Shown in pieces: positions 37,468 through 47,271 of a stretch of DNA of 64,000 bases; within the stretch, counting starts at the first letter, position 1; every line of letters starts with the position of its first letter. The notes below the pieces were generated by a model that saw only the letters and a list, made by a program, of their open reading frames with translations, was not told the origin of the DNA and did no database searches. The DNA comes from Vogesella indigofera (lineage in GTDB: Bacteria > Pseudomonadota > Gammaproteobacteria > Burkholderiales > Chromobacteriaceae), in NCBI RefSeq assembly GCF_003633895.1, contig NZ_RBID01000015.1:62001-126000 (forward strand), in the 5' to 3' direction. A program made the translations under genes and the position numbers.

Positions 37468-37788
37468 TCAGGCGTCGGCCAGCGCAATCCACACCCGGCC
37501 GGCCTCCAGCTTCACCGGGTAGGTCTGCAGGTTCACGCACACCGGCGCACCCAGCGCCTTGCCGCTGCGGTAGTCGAAGCGGCCGTTGTGCTTCGGGCAT
37601 TCGATGATGTGGTCCATCACCAGGCCGTCGGCCAGGTGCACCTTCTCGTGGGTGCAGGTGCCGGCGGTGGCGTAGAACTGGTCATCCGGCGCGCGGTAGA
37701 TAGCATAGGTGCGGCCGGCGTGGTCAAAGCGCAGTACGTCTTCCTGTTCGATGTCGTCGACATCACAGGCGGCGATCCAGTGGCTCAT
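37468..37788 (-). CDS. mocE: Rieske 2Fe-2S ferredoxin (MocE-like)
   Basis: Protein of 106 residues. Rieske ligands are CTH (in GTCTHEKVHLADG) and CPKH (ECPKHNGRFDYRSG). Small soluble Rieske ferredoxins shuttle electrons to oxygenases. ATG at 37788 (MSHWIAACDVDDI) matches family starts. It sits between the membrane oxygenase and the reductase gene, an order resembling mocD-mocE-mocF of rhizobia, in which the trio demethylates the rhizopine 3-O-methyl-scyllo-inosamine. Confidence 0.85.
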   Translation of the reverse strand: MSHWIAACDVDDIEQEDVLRFDHAGRTYAIYRAPDDQFYATAGTCTHEKVHLADGLVMDHIIECPKHNGRFDYRSGKALGAPVCVNLQTYPVKLEAGRVWIALADA

Positions 37789-37843
37789 GGTGGGGCTCCT
37801 CGGTGTGGGTGTCGCCGGCGCTGGCCGGCGCGGTTGTCTGGCT

Positions 37844-38929
37844 TCAGGCGTAGCTGCGAACGGCTTCAGGGTTGGCCGCAACGCGGTGGCTGGCCGGCAG
37901 TGGCGGCAGCTGGCGCGGGATGGTGTAGCTAGGGTCGCTGCGCTGGCGCCACAGTGCCGGAATGATCTCGCGGTAGGCGTCGGCCAGGCCGGGGTGGGCC
38001 GGCGGGCACTGCTCCTTGATCAGCGCGTGCAGCTTGGGCAGGTTGTAGAACGGCACCATCGGGAACATGTGGTGCTCCACGTGGTAGTTCATCTTCATGT
38101 ACAGGAAGGCGAACAGCGGGTTGAAGATCACGGTGCGGGTGTTCAGGCGGTGGTCCAGCACGTTCTCGGCGAGGCCAGCGTGCTGGGTAATGTTGAACAC
38201 CTGGGTCAGCGGCGAGCCGTAAAAGCGCGGCAGTACCACGAACATGGCCGGCAGGATGCTGCCGCTGTAGATGCAGGCGGCGATGGTGGCGGCAAAGATC
38301 AGCGTGTAGACCTGGCTGGAGCGGATCATGCGGCCGATTTCCGATGCCGGCACGAAGCTGCGGGTGGCGCTACTGACGCTGCCGCAGGCGTGGCGCACGG
38401 TGCGCGCCAGCTCGATGCTGCCGGACTTGAGGAAGAAGAAATCGGCAAACAGCCCGGCCAGGCGGATGGGGCGCGGAAAAGCGATTTCGCGATCGTTGCC
38501 GACGATGATGGTATCGGTGTGGTGGCGGGCGTGGCTCCAGCGCCAGAACACGGTTTCATGCAGCGCGAGGAAAGAGGTGAGCTGGAAGAAGAAAGTGTTC
38601 AACCAGCCGGTGCGGAACGGCGTGCCGTGCGACAGCTCGTGCGAGCCGTGCTCGCCGGCGGCATACAGCAGGCCGTACAGCAGGAAGGCCGGCACCGCCC
38701 ACGGCGTGCCCCAGGCATGAAAGGCCAGCACGCCGCTGCCGAGCAAGAGTGCCAGCCAGCTGCCCAGGTACTTCAGCGCCTGCCAGTCGTCGCGCTGCAT
38801 CAGCTGCTTCATCTGCTTGCGGTCCACGCTGCAGGCAAACCACTGTGCCGAGACCAGGCCGCGCGCGGCGGCCTGCTGGCCGCAGGGGCCATCGAGACTG
38901 TAGTCCCGGATTTGCTTGTTTTCTATCAT
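37844..38929 (-). CDS. mocD: Membrane desaturase/alkane hydroxylase-like monooxygenase (MocD-like)
   Basis: Protein of 361 residues with about four transmembrane segments and the three histidine clusters of the diiron membrane family: HELSH (after GEHGS), HARHHTD and NYHVEHHMFP. MocD of rhizobia has this fold and removes the O-methyl group of rhizopine; methylated inositols such as pinitol are possible alternative substrates. The ATG used is the second of a tandem ATGATAGAAA repeat, 10 bases after GGAGG. First gene of the operon, divergent from a LacI-type regulator. Confidence 0.82.
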   Translation of the reverse strand: MIENKQIRDYSLDGPCGQQAAARGLVSAQWFACSVDRKQMKQLMQRDDWQALKYLGSWLALLLGSGVLAFHAWGTPWAVPAFLLYGLLYAAGEHGSHELSHGTPFRTGWLNTFFFQLTSFLALHETVFWRWSHARHHTDTIIVGNDREIAFPRPIRLAGLFADFFFLKSGSIELARTVRHACGSVSSATRSFVPASEIGRMIRSSQVYTLIFAATIAACIYSGSILPAMFVVLPRFYGSPLTQVFNITQHAGLAENVLDHRLNTRTVIFNPLFAFLYMKMNYHVEHHMFPMVPFYNLPKLHALIKEQCPPAHPGLADAYREIIPALWRQRSDPSYTIPRQLPPLPASHRVAANPEAVRSYA

Positions 38930-38939
38930 TTTCTATCAT
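38920..38939 (-). repeat. Tandem ATGATAGAAA repeat over the mocD start
   Basis: Two head-to-tail copies of ATGATAGAAA (minus strand) overlap the mocD start codon. A third copy lies on the plus strand at 39094-39103, just before the divergent regulator gene. The repeated decamer between a regulator and its likely target suggests an operator, or a choice of start codons. Confidence 0.5.
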
Positions 38940-39124
38940 CCTCCGATGTATGGTGTCGTGATGCGCCTGCTGGCGGTTACTTGTTGGCAATCAAGTGGCA
39001 GCAGGATGTAATCGAGTATAATCAGCCAGCGCCAGCGTACAATCCGGCCGCTTCACTTGACATCAATAGCTATCATTTGATGGTAAAAAGCGAATGATAG
39101 AAACCATCAAGACAAGGCAAGAAA

Positions 39125-40150
39125 ATGGGACCGACAATGACGGATGTGGCCCGCGAGGCCGGGGTGGGCGTGGCCACGGTGGACCGGGTGATCAACAAGC
39201 GCGCCAGCGTCAGCCAGGAAACCGCCGAGCGGGTGCTGGCGGCGGCCGAGAAGCTGGGTTTTCGCCGCGCCGGCCTGATCCGCAACCGGCTTGACGAGCG
39301 CACCGCCGGCTATCGGCTGGGCTTTATCCTGCAAAAGAGCAGCACCCATTTCTACAGCGAGCTGGGCAGCGTGCTGGAGGCGGCGACCCGGACGCAGATG
39401 CAGCCTGCAGGCAAGGCGTTGGTGGCGTTTCTGGACGAGCTGACACCGGAACACGTGGTGGCCAAGCTGTACGAGTTGAGCAAGAAGGTGGACGCCATCG
39501 CGCTGGTGGCGGCCGATCACCCGCTGGTCAGCCAGGCCATCGACGACATCACGGCGCGCGGCATCCCGGTGTTCGCGCTGATTTCCGACCTCACCGCCGA
39601 CAGCTGCAGCGGCTATGTCGGCATCGACCACCGCAAGGTTGGCCGCACCGCGGCGTGGGCGATTGCCGAGCTGGCGCCGGCACCGGGCAAGGTGGGGGTG
39701 ATCGTCGGCAGCCACCGCTACCTGTGTCAGGAGCAGAGCGAGATGAGCTTCCGTTCCTACTTCCGCGAGTTTGCGCCGCAGTTCCAGCTGCTGGACACGC
39801 TGATCAGCCTGGAAGATATCCACCTGGCGCAGTCGGCGACGCTGGAATTGCTGAAGCAGCACCCGGACCTGACCGGTATCTATATCGCCGGCGGCGGTAT
39901 CGAGGGTGTGCTGCAGGCGCTGAAGGACGGCAACCCGCCGCCGGGGCTGGTGACGGTGTGCCTGGATCTGACTGCGGTGACGCGGCAGGCGCTGATCGAG
40001 CGCCGCGTCAACATGGTGCTGTCGCACCCGCAGGAGTGGCTGGCCAGTCGACTGGTGGCGGTGATGGTGGCCGCGACTCAGGACAAGGCTACTCGTGGCT
40101 CGCTGCAGAGCAGCCTGCCGTTCATCACCTATACCCCGGCCAACGTGTAG
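39125..40150 (+). CDS. LacI family transcriptional regulator (moc operon side)
   Basis: Protein of 341 residues. The N-terminal HTH is MTDVAREAGVGVATVDRVIN with hinge helix region AAEKLGFRRAG; a periplasmic-binding-like effector domain follows (residues about 60-335, KVGVIVGSHRYLC, GIYIAGGGIEG). It is divergent from mocD with 195 bases between, so it probably controls the moc-like operon in response to an inositol-type ligand. An ATG at 39137 is an alternative start. Confidence 0.86.
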   Translation: MGPTMTDVAREAGVGVATVDRVINKRASVSQETAERVLAAAEKLGFRRAGLIRNRLDERTAGYRLGFILQKSSTHFYSELGSVLEAATRTQMQPAGKALVAFLDELTPEHVVAKLYELSKKVDAIALVAADHPLVSQAIDDITARGIPVFALISDLTADSCSGYVGIDHRKVGRTAAWAIAELAPAPGKVGVIVGSHRYLCQEQSEMSFRSYFREFAPQFQLLDTLISLEDIHLAQSATLELLKQHPDLTGIYIAGGGIEGVLQALKDGNPPPGLVTVCLDLTAVTRQALIERRVNMVLSHPQEWLASRLVAVMVAATQDKATRGSLQSSLPFITYTPANV

Positions 40151-40270
40151 CGGCCCCTGGCCGACAAGCCCGCCCGGCTTGTCACCACGCCGCAACGGCC
40201 ACCACATCAAGCCGCACGCTGCGGGCAGCCCAAGGCTGGCGCCAGCGCGGGCTCCGTCACCCGCAAAAAA

Positions 40271-40290
40271 GGGCACCCAACGGGGTGCCC
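40271..40290 (-). terminator. Rho-independent terminator after the orphan binding protein
   Basis: GGGCACCC pairs with GGGTGCCC across AACG; TTTTTTGCGG follows on the minus strand. It lies 90 bases beyond the binding-protein gene and may also face the LacI gene from the plus side. Confidence 0.75.
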
Positions 40291-40380
40291 AAGCTTACCA
40301 AGCGGGAGACAACAACGGCTGACGACCGCGCCACAGCCGCCACCACGCAATCGCCGCGCGGGCGTCCATGGTGCCGCTCG

Positions 40381-41319
40381 TCAATTACGACTCTGGTAGC
40401 TCTTGTAGTTGGCCGCGGTCACCAGCTCGTACGGCACCCAGATCATGCTGGGCACCTTCTCGCCGGCTGCCAGCTTGATCGCCGCATCCACCGCACCCTT
40501 GCCCTGGGCCGCGGCATCCTGGAATACCGTTACCTTCATCTCGCCGGTCTTCATCGCGTTCAGCGCATCCTGGGTGGCGTCGATGCCGGCGACCACAGTC
40601 TTGTCCAGCTTGCCGGAAGACTTCAGCGCCTGGATCGCACCCAGCGCCATTTCGTCATTGTTGGCCACCACGGCATCGAACTTCAGGCCGGCGGTCATCC
40701 AGTTCATCACCAGATCGCGGCCTTCGGTGCGCGACCACTTGGCGGTCTGCTTTTCCACCACCTTGATGCCGTTGCACGGCGCCTTGGCCATCACCTCTTC
40801 CGCGTACCGGGTGCGCAGCCGCGCCTCCTGCGTGGCCAGATCGCCCATCATGATCACCACGCTGCCCTTGCCGTTCAGCTGGCGGCACACCTCTTTCATC
40901 TGGATGGTGCCGGACACCGAATCATCGGAGCCGACAAACGCCACTTTCGGCGGCAGGGTCTTGTCGGTGGGCATGCGGTTGACGAACACCAGCGGGATGC
41001 CGGCCGCCTGCGCCAGTTTGGTGATCTTCGGCGTGGTGCTGGTATCCACCGCGCTGACCACGATGGCGTCCACCTTCTGCGCGATGAAGTTCTGCACCTG
41101 GCTGATCTGGCGGCCAACGTCGTTCTGCGCGTCCTCCAGCTGCAGGTTCACCCCCTTCTGGCTGGCGGCGTAACTCTTCATGTTGTTGCGCAGAATGGTG
41201 AGGAAATTATTGTCGAAGGTGGCCATGGTCACGCCCAGACGGGCGGCGGAGGCCGGCATGGCCTGCATGGCGAGGGAAACCAGAACTACCGAACCTGCAT
41301 GCTTGATGAAACGTTTCAT
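40381..41319 (-). CDS. Orphan sugar ABC transporter substrate-binding protein
   Basis: Protein of 312 residues with a signal peptide (basic start MKRFIKH, hydrophobic core, cleavage near PASA-A). A periplasmic-binding type I fold follows ([50 protein letters not shown]). It is the same length as and closely similar throughout to the binding protein at 55749-56687, but no permease or ATPase gene accompanies it. It may deliver a second ligand, for example rhizopine or a methyl-inositol, to the shared transporter. Strong AGGAG site before the ATG. Confidence 0.88.
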   Translation of the reverse strand: MKRFIKHAGSVVLVSLAMQAMPASAARLGVTMATFDNNFLTILRNNMKSYAASQKGVNLQLEDAQNDVGRQISQVQNFIAQKVDAIVVSAVDTSTTPKITKLAQAAGIPLVFVNRMPTDKTLPPKVAFVGSDDSVSGTIQMKEVCRQLNGKGSVVIMMGDLATQEARLRTRYAEEVMAKAPCNGIKVVEKQTAKWSRTEGRDLVMNWMTAGLKFDAVVANNDEMALGAIQALKSSGKLDKTVVAGIDATQDALNAMKTGEMKVTVFQDAAAQGKGAVDAAIKLAAGEKVPSMIWVPYELVTAANYKSYQSRN

Positions 41320-41468
41320 TGGTGTATCTCCTGTGTTTTATTAATACCACCGCTACCTGCCGCCTTCCCGCAGGAAAGCAGGCAGGCATATGACGCTGTT
41401 TCAGACTGCTCTTGCCTTACCCGCCGCGGCACGGCACCTGCTTCGCGCCAGCCGCGGTCGGTTGTTCA

Positions 41469-42515
41469 TCACGGCTGGATTGCCGCCTGGCCGCGGATCT
41501 CGGCCAGCGCCACCGGGCGGCGCTCGGTCACCGAGGCAATGCAGGCCAGCGCGATTTCCAGCGCCGCCTTGGCATCCGCCCCGTCCGGGCCGCTGTTGCG
41601 GCCGCTGCGCACCGAGGCGACAAAGGCGTGCAGCTCGGCGGTGTAGCCGTCAATGAAATGGTCGGTATCCAGTCGCCAGGTGTCGTTGGAAACGCCATCC
41701 TTGTCGAACAGCGTCATGCTGGAACGGCGCACGTCGCCCATGCTGACCATGCCGCCGGAGCCGAACACTTCACCGCGAATGTCGTAGCCGTACAGCGCGC
41801 TGAAGTTGGCCTCCGCCACCGCCACCGCGCCATTGTCGAAACGGATGGTGACCACCGCGGTATCCAGCAGGCCCTTGTCCTTGAAATCCGGGCGCACCAG
41901 CGCGTCGGCCACCGCGTACACCTCGGTCGCCCGGGCACCGGCGTTCAGCCACAGCAGGGTGTCGAAGTCGTGGATCAGGGTTTCGAAGAACACCGTCCAC
42001 GGCGGGATGCGCGCCGGATCGGCGCCAAACGGCCCCGGGTCGCGGGTCAGCGAGCGCAGCAGCTGCGGCGTGCCAACCTTGCCGGCCTCGATCGCCGCCT
42101 TGCCTTCGGCAAAGGCGCGGTCCCAGCGGCGGTTGAAGCCCACCTGCAGCGGCACCCCGGCCTCGCGTGCGGCGGCGATGGCCAGCTCGGCATCCGCCAG
42201 CGTCAGCGCCATCGGCTTTTCGCAGAACACTGCCTTGCCGGCGCGGGCGGCGGCGACCGCCAGGTTGGTATGGAAACGTGCCGGCGAGGCGATGATCACC
42301 GCCTCGATCTCCGGGTTGGCCAGCAGTTCATCGACATCGGTATAGCTCAGCGGGCATTCCAGCTGGTCCGCCAGCCTGGCGGCGGCCCCCGGTGCCGGGT
42401 CGGCAATGGCGGCCAGGGTGGCGTTTTTCAGGCGACGGGCGACGATCTCGGCATGCGAGGCGCCGATGCGGCCGGCGCCAATCAGCGCCACTGCGACGGG
42501 TTTGGTGGAAGACAT
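41469..42515 (-). CDS. Gfo/Idh/MocA family dehydrogenase, inositol 2-dehydrogenase-like
   Basis: Protein of 348 residues. NAD-binding VALIGAGRIGASHAE (8-22), the family CEKPMALT with catalytic Lys (near residue 97), and LIHDFDTLLWLNAG with a conserved His/Asp. Family members oxidise myo-, scyllo- or D-chiro-inositol or amino-inositols. It lies 42 bases after a hydroxypyruvate-isomerase-like gene and is one of three such dehydrogenases in the window, probably with different stereo-specificities. Symbol withheld because iolG is better placed at the right end. Confidence 0.85.
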   Translation of the reverse strand: MSSTKPVAVALIGAGRIGASHAEIVARRLKNATLAAIADPAPGAAARLADQLECPLSYTDVDELLANPEIEAVIIASPARFHTNLAVAAARAGKAVFCEKPMALTLADAELAIAAAREAGVPLQVGFNRRWDRAFAEGKAAIEAGKVGTPQLLRSLTRDPGPFGADPARIPPWTVFFETLIHDFDTLLWLNAGARATEVYAVADALVRPDFKDKGLLDTAVVTIRFDNGAVAVAEANFSALYGYDIRGEVFGSGGMVSMGDVRRSSMTLFDKDGVSNDTWRLDTDHFIDGYTAELHAFVASVRSGRNSGPDGADAKAALEIALACIASVTERRPVALAEIRGQAAIQP

Positions 42516-42557
42516 GTCTCACTCCTTGTTTTGTGGGGGATGAATGCAGCAGCGCGC

Positions 42558-43367
42558 TCAGGCCGACAGCGTGAAGGCGTCGCGGAAGCGGCGCAGCGCC
42601 AGCTCGTCGTCGCCGGAGGCAAACGCTTCCAGGCCGATGCTGCCGCGGTAGCCCAGCACCTGCAACGCACGGGCGATGGCCGGATAGTTGATCTCGCCGG
42701 TACCCGGCTCGCAGCGGCCGGGCACGTCGGCGACCTGGATTTCGCCGATATGCGGCAGCGCCTTGCCCAGCAGTTCGATCAGATTGCCCTCGCCGATCTG
42801 GGCGTGGTACAGGTCCAGCATCAGCTTGAGGCCGGGGCGGTTCACCGCCGCCACCAGCGCCAGGCAGTCTTCGGCGCGGGCAAACGGCACCCCCGGGTGA
42901 TCCACCGCGGTGTTGAGGTTTTCCAGCACGAAGGTCACCCCTTCGCGCTCGCCCAGCTCCGCCAGTTGGTTGAGGGTGTCGCGCGCCTGCAGCCACATGG
43001 CGCCGCTGACGTGGTGCGCCGGCTGCACCGGCAGGCCTTTGTTGTCCAGCCCGGTGCCGTGCAGGTTCAGGCGCGGAATGCCCAGCGCCTTGGCCACCGG
43101 GATCGACTCGCGCGCGGTGTGCAGCAGCTGTTCGGCGCCGGCGGCATCGGCCAGCGTGCCGCGGATGTAGCCGGTCATCGACGAGAAGGTGGCACCGGTA
43201 CGCGCCAGCGCATCGATGTCGTGGCGGGTCCAGTCCCAGATTTCCACCTGGAAGCCCAGCTCGTGAATGCGGTGAATACGCTCCACGATGGGTAAATCGC
43301 GAAACACCATTTCGGCACATACCGCCAGCGTGAACGGGCTGGCTTGCTGCTGATCCTGACTGCTCAT
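42558..43367 (-). CDS. Hydroxypyruvate isomerase-like TIM-barrel protein
   Basis: Protein of 269 residues if started at ATG 43367, preceded by GGAG at 6 bases; ATG at 43379 is in frame upstream. Visible blocks: CAEMVFRDLPIVERIHRIHELGF, IPRLNLHGTG, FVLENLNTAVDHPGVPF and LMLDLYHAQIGEGNL with metal-binding Glu/Asp/His. Hyi/OtnI-type enzymes interconvert keto and aldo sugars; here it likely isomerises an inosose or a product of the adjacent dehydrogenase. Divergent from a LacI regulator with three matching operator-like sites between. Confidence 0.8.
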   Translation of the reverse strand: MSSQDQQQASPFTLAVCAEMVFRDLPIVERIHRIHELGFQVEIWDWTRHDIDALARTGATFSSMTGYIRGTLADAAGAEQLLHTARESIPVAKALGIPRLNLHGTGLDNKGLPVQPAHHVSGAMWLQARDTLNQLAELGEREGVTFVLENLNTAVDHPGVPFARAEDCLALVAAVNRPGLKLMLDLYHAQIGEGNLIELLGKALPHIGEIQVADVPGRCEPGTGEINYPAIARALQVLGYRGSIGLEAFASGDDELALRRFRDAFTLSA

Positions 43368-43426
43368 CTCAATCTCCATGTGGGTTTTGTTGTGTCTGCC
43401 GCGGCATTCATGCACTGCAACCGCGC

Positions 43427-43444
43427 TTTGCTACCGGTTGCAAA
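43427..43444. promoter_or_regulatory. LacI-type operator 1
   Basis: TTTGCTACCGGTTGCAAA is a near-perfect palindrome (arms TTTGCTACC / GGTTGCAAA, one mismatch). It sits just upstream of the hydroxypyruvate-isomerase-like gene. The central ACCGGT step is typical of LacI-family sites. Confidence 0.7.
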
Positions 43445-43507
43445 GCAATGCGTAAAAAAAGGGGAAGCCCGACCATGACCAGTTGCACGCCTTCCCTCTG
43501 CCATTGA

Positions 43508-43521
43508 TGCTACCGGTCGCA
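43508..43521. promoter_or_regulatory. LacI-type operator 2
   Basis: TGCTACCGGTCGCA, same core as the flanking sites, midway between the two divergent genes. Confidence 0.62.
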
Positions 43522-43581
43522 ATTACTACTCAAGAAAGGACGGCCTGGACGGTTACCCCGTCGCCAACTTGTCGCCCCTGC

Positions 43582-43599
43582 TTTGCTACCGGTTGCATT
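43582..43599. promoter_or_regulatory. LacI-type operator 3
   Basis: TTTGCTACCGGTTGCATT, matching operator 1 over 16 bases. The three sites are spaced about 80 and 75 bases apart, near whole helical turns, which would allow looping. Confidence 0.68.
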
Positions 43600-43661
43600 G
43601 ACGTTACATTAGTAGCCCGTCACAAACAAAGTCAAGAAAATTTTTTTGATTTTAATTAAAA

Positions 43662-43679
43662 TTGGAAAATATTTTCCAA
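43662..43679. promoter_or_regulatory. Perfect 18-base palindrome in the LacI gene leader
   Basis: TTGGAAAATATTTTCCAA reads identically on both strands. It ends at the AAGGAGG ribosome site of the regulator gene. It contains GGAA-N6-TTCC, a form I recall as the IolR site in Sinorhizobium meliloti, so IolR could control this regulator. Confidence 0.5.
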
Positions 43680-43688
43680 GGAGGCTCC

Positions 43689-44690
43689 ATGAGCAAACCC
43701 AGCCGCGCGACGGCAGCCGACGTGGCCCTGGCCGCCGGCGTGTCGAAATGGACGGTGACACGGGCCTTTACCCCCGGCGCATCGATTGCCGAGCACAGCC
43801 GCGAACGCGTGTTGCAGGAAGCCGCCAAGCTGGGCTACCGCCCCAACCTGCTGGCGCGCAGCCTGACGACCAAGACCACCAATCTGGTGGCGATCCTGGT
43901 CGATGACTTTGCCAACAGCTACAAACTGCCGGTACTGGAAGTACTGACCCAGGCACTGCAGGCCGAGCAGATGGCTGCGGTGCTGATCAACATCAACCAG
44001 CACTTCGACCACCTGTCCGCCATTCTGGATGCCGACCAGCGCCAAGTGGACGCGGTGATTCTGGTCGGTACCGACTTCAAGGACGAAGCCCTGAAGCTAT
44101 CGACCCTGCCCGCCTCGCGCCCGCCGCTGTATGTGCTGGCGCGGGAAAGCACCATCGCGCACATCCCGGCGGTGTCCTGCGATGCCAGCGTGTCGATGGC
44201 GGCGATCAACCAGCACCTGTGGGCACAAGGCTATCGCCGCCCCGGTTTCATGTCCGGGCCGCGCTCGCTGTCCACTGCACTGGGGCGCAAGAGCCACTTC
44301 ACGGCATTCTGGCAGCAGCAAGCCGGCACCCCGGTGCCGGAGCTGGCCGCCGGCAGCTACGATCACCGGGCGGCGGCGCAAGCGCTGCGCACCTACCTGC
44401 AGCAGACACCGGCGGCCGAGCGCATCGACGTGCTGATGTGTGAAAACGATGCGCTGGCCATCGGCGCCATCGAAACCGCCAGACACGAGTTTGGCCTGCG
44501 CGTACCGCAGGATCTGGCCATTGCCGGTTACGACGGCGACGAGTTGGCCGCATCGCCGTCGTTCAACCTGACCAGCTATCGCCAGCCGCTGCAGGAGATG
44601 GTCGCGGCGCTGATCGACATGCTGAAAGGCCGCAGCGAAGCGCGCTCGATCAATCTCCCCGGCGAACTGATCATCCGCGGCTCGACCTAG
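43689..44690 (+). CDS. LacI family transcriptional regulator
   Basis: Protein of 333 residues starting at ATG 43689 behind AAGGAGG. HTH: ATAADVALAAGVSKWTVTRAFT with hinge GYRPNLLARSL. Effector domain with AILVDDFANSYKLPVLEVL and DVLMCENDALAIGAIETA, IAGYDGDELAA. It faces the dehydrogenase / isomerase pair across a gap with three operator-like sites and is their likely repressor. It is distinct from the other two LacI-type proteins in the window. Confidence 0.88.
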   Translation: MSKPSRATAADVALAAGVSKWTVTRAFTPGASIAEHSRERVLQEAAKLGYRPNLLARSLTTKTTNLVAILVDDFANSYKLPVLEVLTQALQAEQMAAVLININQHFDHLSAILDADQRQVDAVILVGTDFKDEALKLSTLPASRPPLYVLARESTIAHIPAVSCDASVSMAAINQHLWAQGYRRPGFMSGPRSLSTALGRKSHFTAFWQQQAGTPVPELAAGSYDHRAAAQALRTYLQQTPAAERIDVLMCENDALAIGAIETARHEFGLRVPQDLAIAGYDGDELAASPSFNLTSYRQPLQEMVAALIDMLKGRSEARSINLPGELIIRGST

Positions 44691-44774
44691 CCGCGACAGC
44701 GCCTGTACGAAGCCCGCGGGCAAAGGCGTGGCGGACACACGGCCGGCAACGCCCGCCGGCGGCCGCGCCGCGGG

Positions 44775-45515
44775 CTACCAGCGCTGGGCGCCGTCGACGA
44801 TCAGCTTGACCCCGGCCAGCAACAGGCCGGCATACGACACCCGATAGAACCACTGCCGTTGCAGGCGGCCCGCCAGATAGACCCCCAGCAGCACCCCCGC
44901 GATGCCGACCGGCAGCAGCGCCAGCGCCATGAGCATGTTGCCGCTGGAGAGCAGGTTCATCTGGTAGTACAGCGGCCACTTCATGGCATTCACCATGAAA
45001 AAGAATACCGCGCTGGTACCAGCCAGATAGCCGGGTGCCATGTTGCGCGCCAGACAGTACATCATCATCGGCGGCCCGCCCGCATGGCAGATGAAGCTGG
45101 CAAAACCCGACAGTGCCGACATCAGCCAGGCGAACGGGCGCCAGCGCCAATCGATCCCCCCGGCGGGCAGCAGCCGCTGCAGCAGGAAACACAAGGTCAT
45201 GGCACCGACCAGCACCGACACCACGGCCAGGCTCACCACGCTGAGCAGCAACCAGCCCAGCAACACACCGCACAGCCCCGCCGGCAGGCAGTGCTTCAGC
45301 ACCGCGCCATCCACCGACTTGCGCAGTGAAAACACGCTGACCATGTCCATCACCAGCAGCAAGGGCAGCATCACCGCCGCCGCCTGCGTGATCGGCATCG
45401 CCAACGCCATCAGCGGCGTGGCAAAGGCCCCGAAGCCATTGGCAAAGCCACTCTTGCTCAGCCCCATCAGCAGCACGGAGGCAATGGCGGCCGGTAGCCA
45501 GTCAGCGAGCATCAC
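44775..45515 (-). CDS. TauE/SafE family membrane transporter
   Basis: Protein of 246 residues with about eight hydrophobic segments. GLSKSGFANGFGAFATPLMALAMPITQAAAVMLPLL (about 19-54) is the first half of the duplicated family motif; GFASFICHAGGPPMMMYCL (about 116-134) is the second. Members export sulfite, sulfoacetate or other organic anions. No regulator is adjacent. A role in inositol metabolism is not indicated; it may simply lie within the region. Confidence 0.85.
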   Translation of the reverse strand: MMLADWLPAAIASVLLMGLSKSGFANGFGAFATPLMALAMPITQAAAVMLPLLLVMDMVSVFSLRKSVDGAVLKHCLPAGLCGVLLGWLLLSVVSLAVVSVLVGAMTLCFLLQRLLPAGGIDWRWRPFAWLMSALSGFASFICHAGGPPMMMYCLARNMAPGYLAGTSAVFFFMVNAMKWPLYYQMNLLSSGNMLMALALLPVGIAGVLLGVYLAGRLQRQWFYRVSYAGLLLAGVKLIVDGAQRW

Positions 45516-45629
45516 TTGCGCCTTTCATCGTGCCAGTGCCTCGCGGCGGGGCGTTGTCACGCACCGTCATGTCGCGGCCCTGTCGCGTGCCCCGGCCGTT
45601 GCCGGCCGGCACCGCCGTGGAAAAAAATA

Positions 45630-45647
45630 GCCACCCCGCAGGGTGGC
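45630..45647 (-). terminator. Rho-independent terminator after iolA
   Basis: GCCACCC / GGGTGGC stem with CGCA loop; TATTTTTTTCC follows on the minus strand. It lies 36 bases after the iolA stop and ends the iolC-E-B-A operon. Confidence 0.85.
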
Positions 45648-45682
45648 AAAAACACAAACGCCTTGGGAGAGTTGCGTCCGTC

Positions 45683-47179
<1,497 letters not shown>

Positions 47180-47271
47180 GTCGTTTTGTCCTGTGCTGGC
47201 GGGCAATAGTCTGCCCCGGCAGCCCGCGTGCGGGTCTGCCTGTGGTCTGTTCTGGGTCGTGGGGGTTCGGT

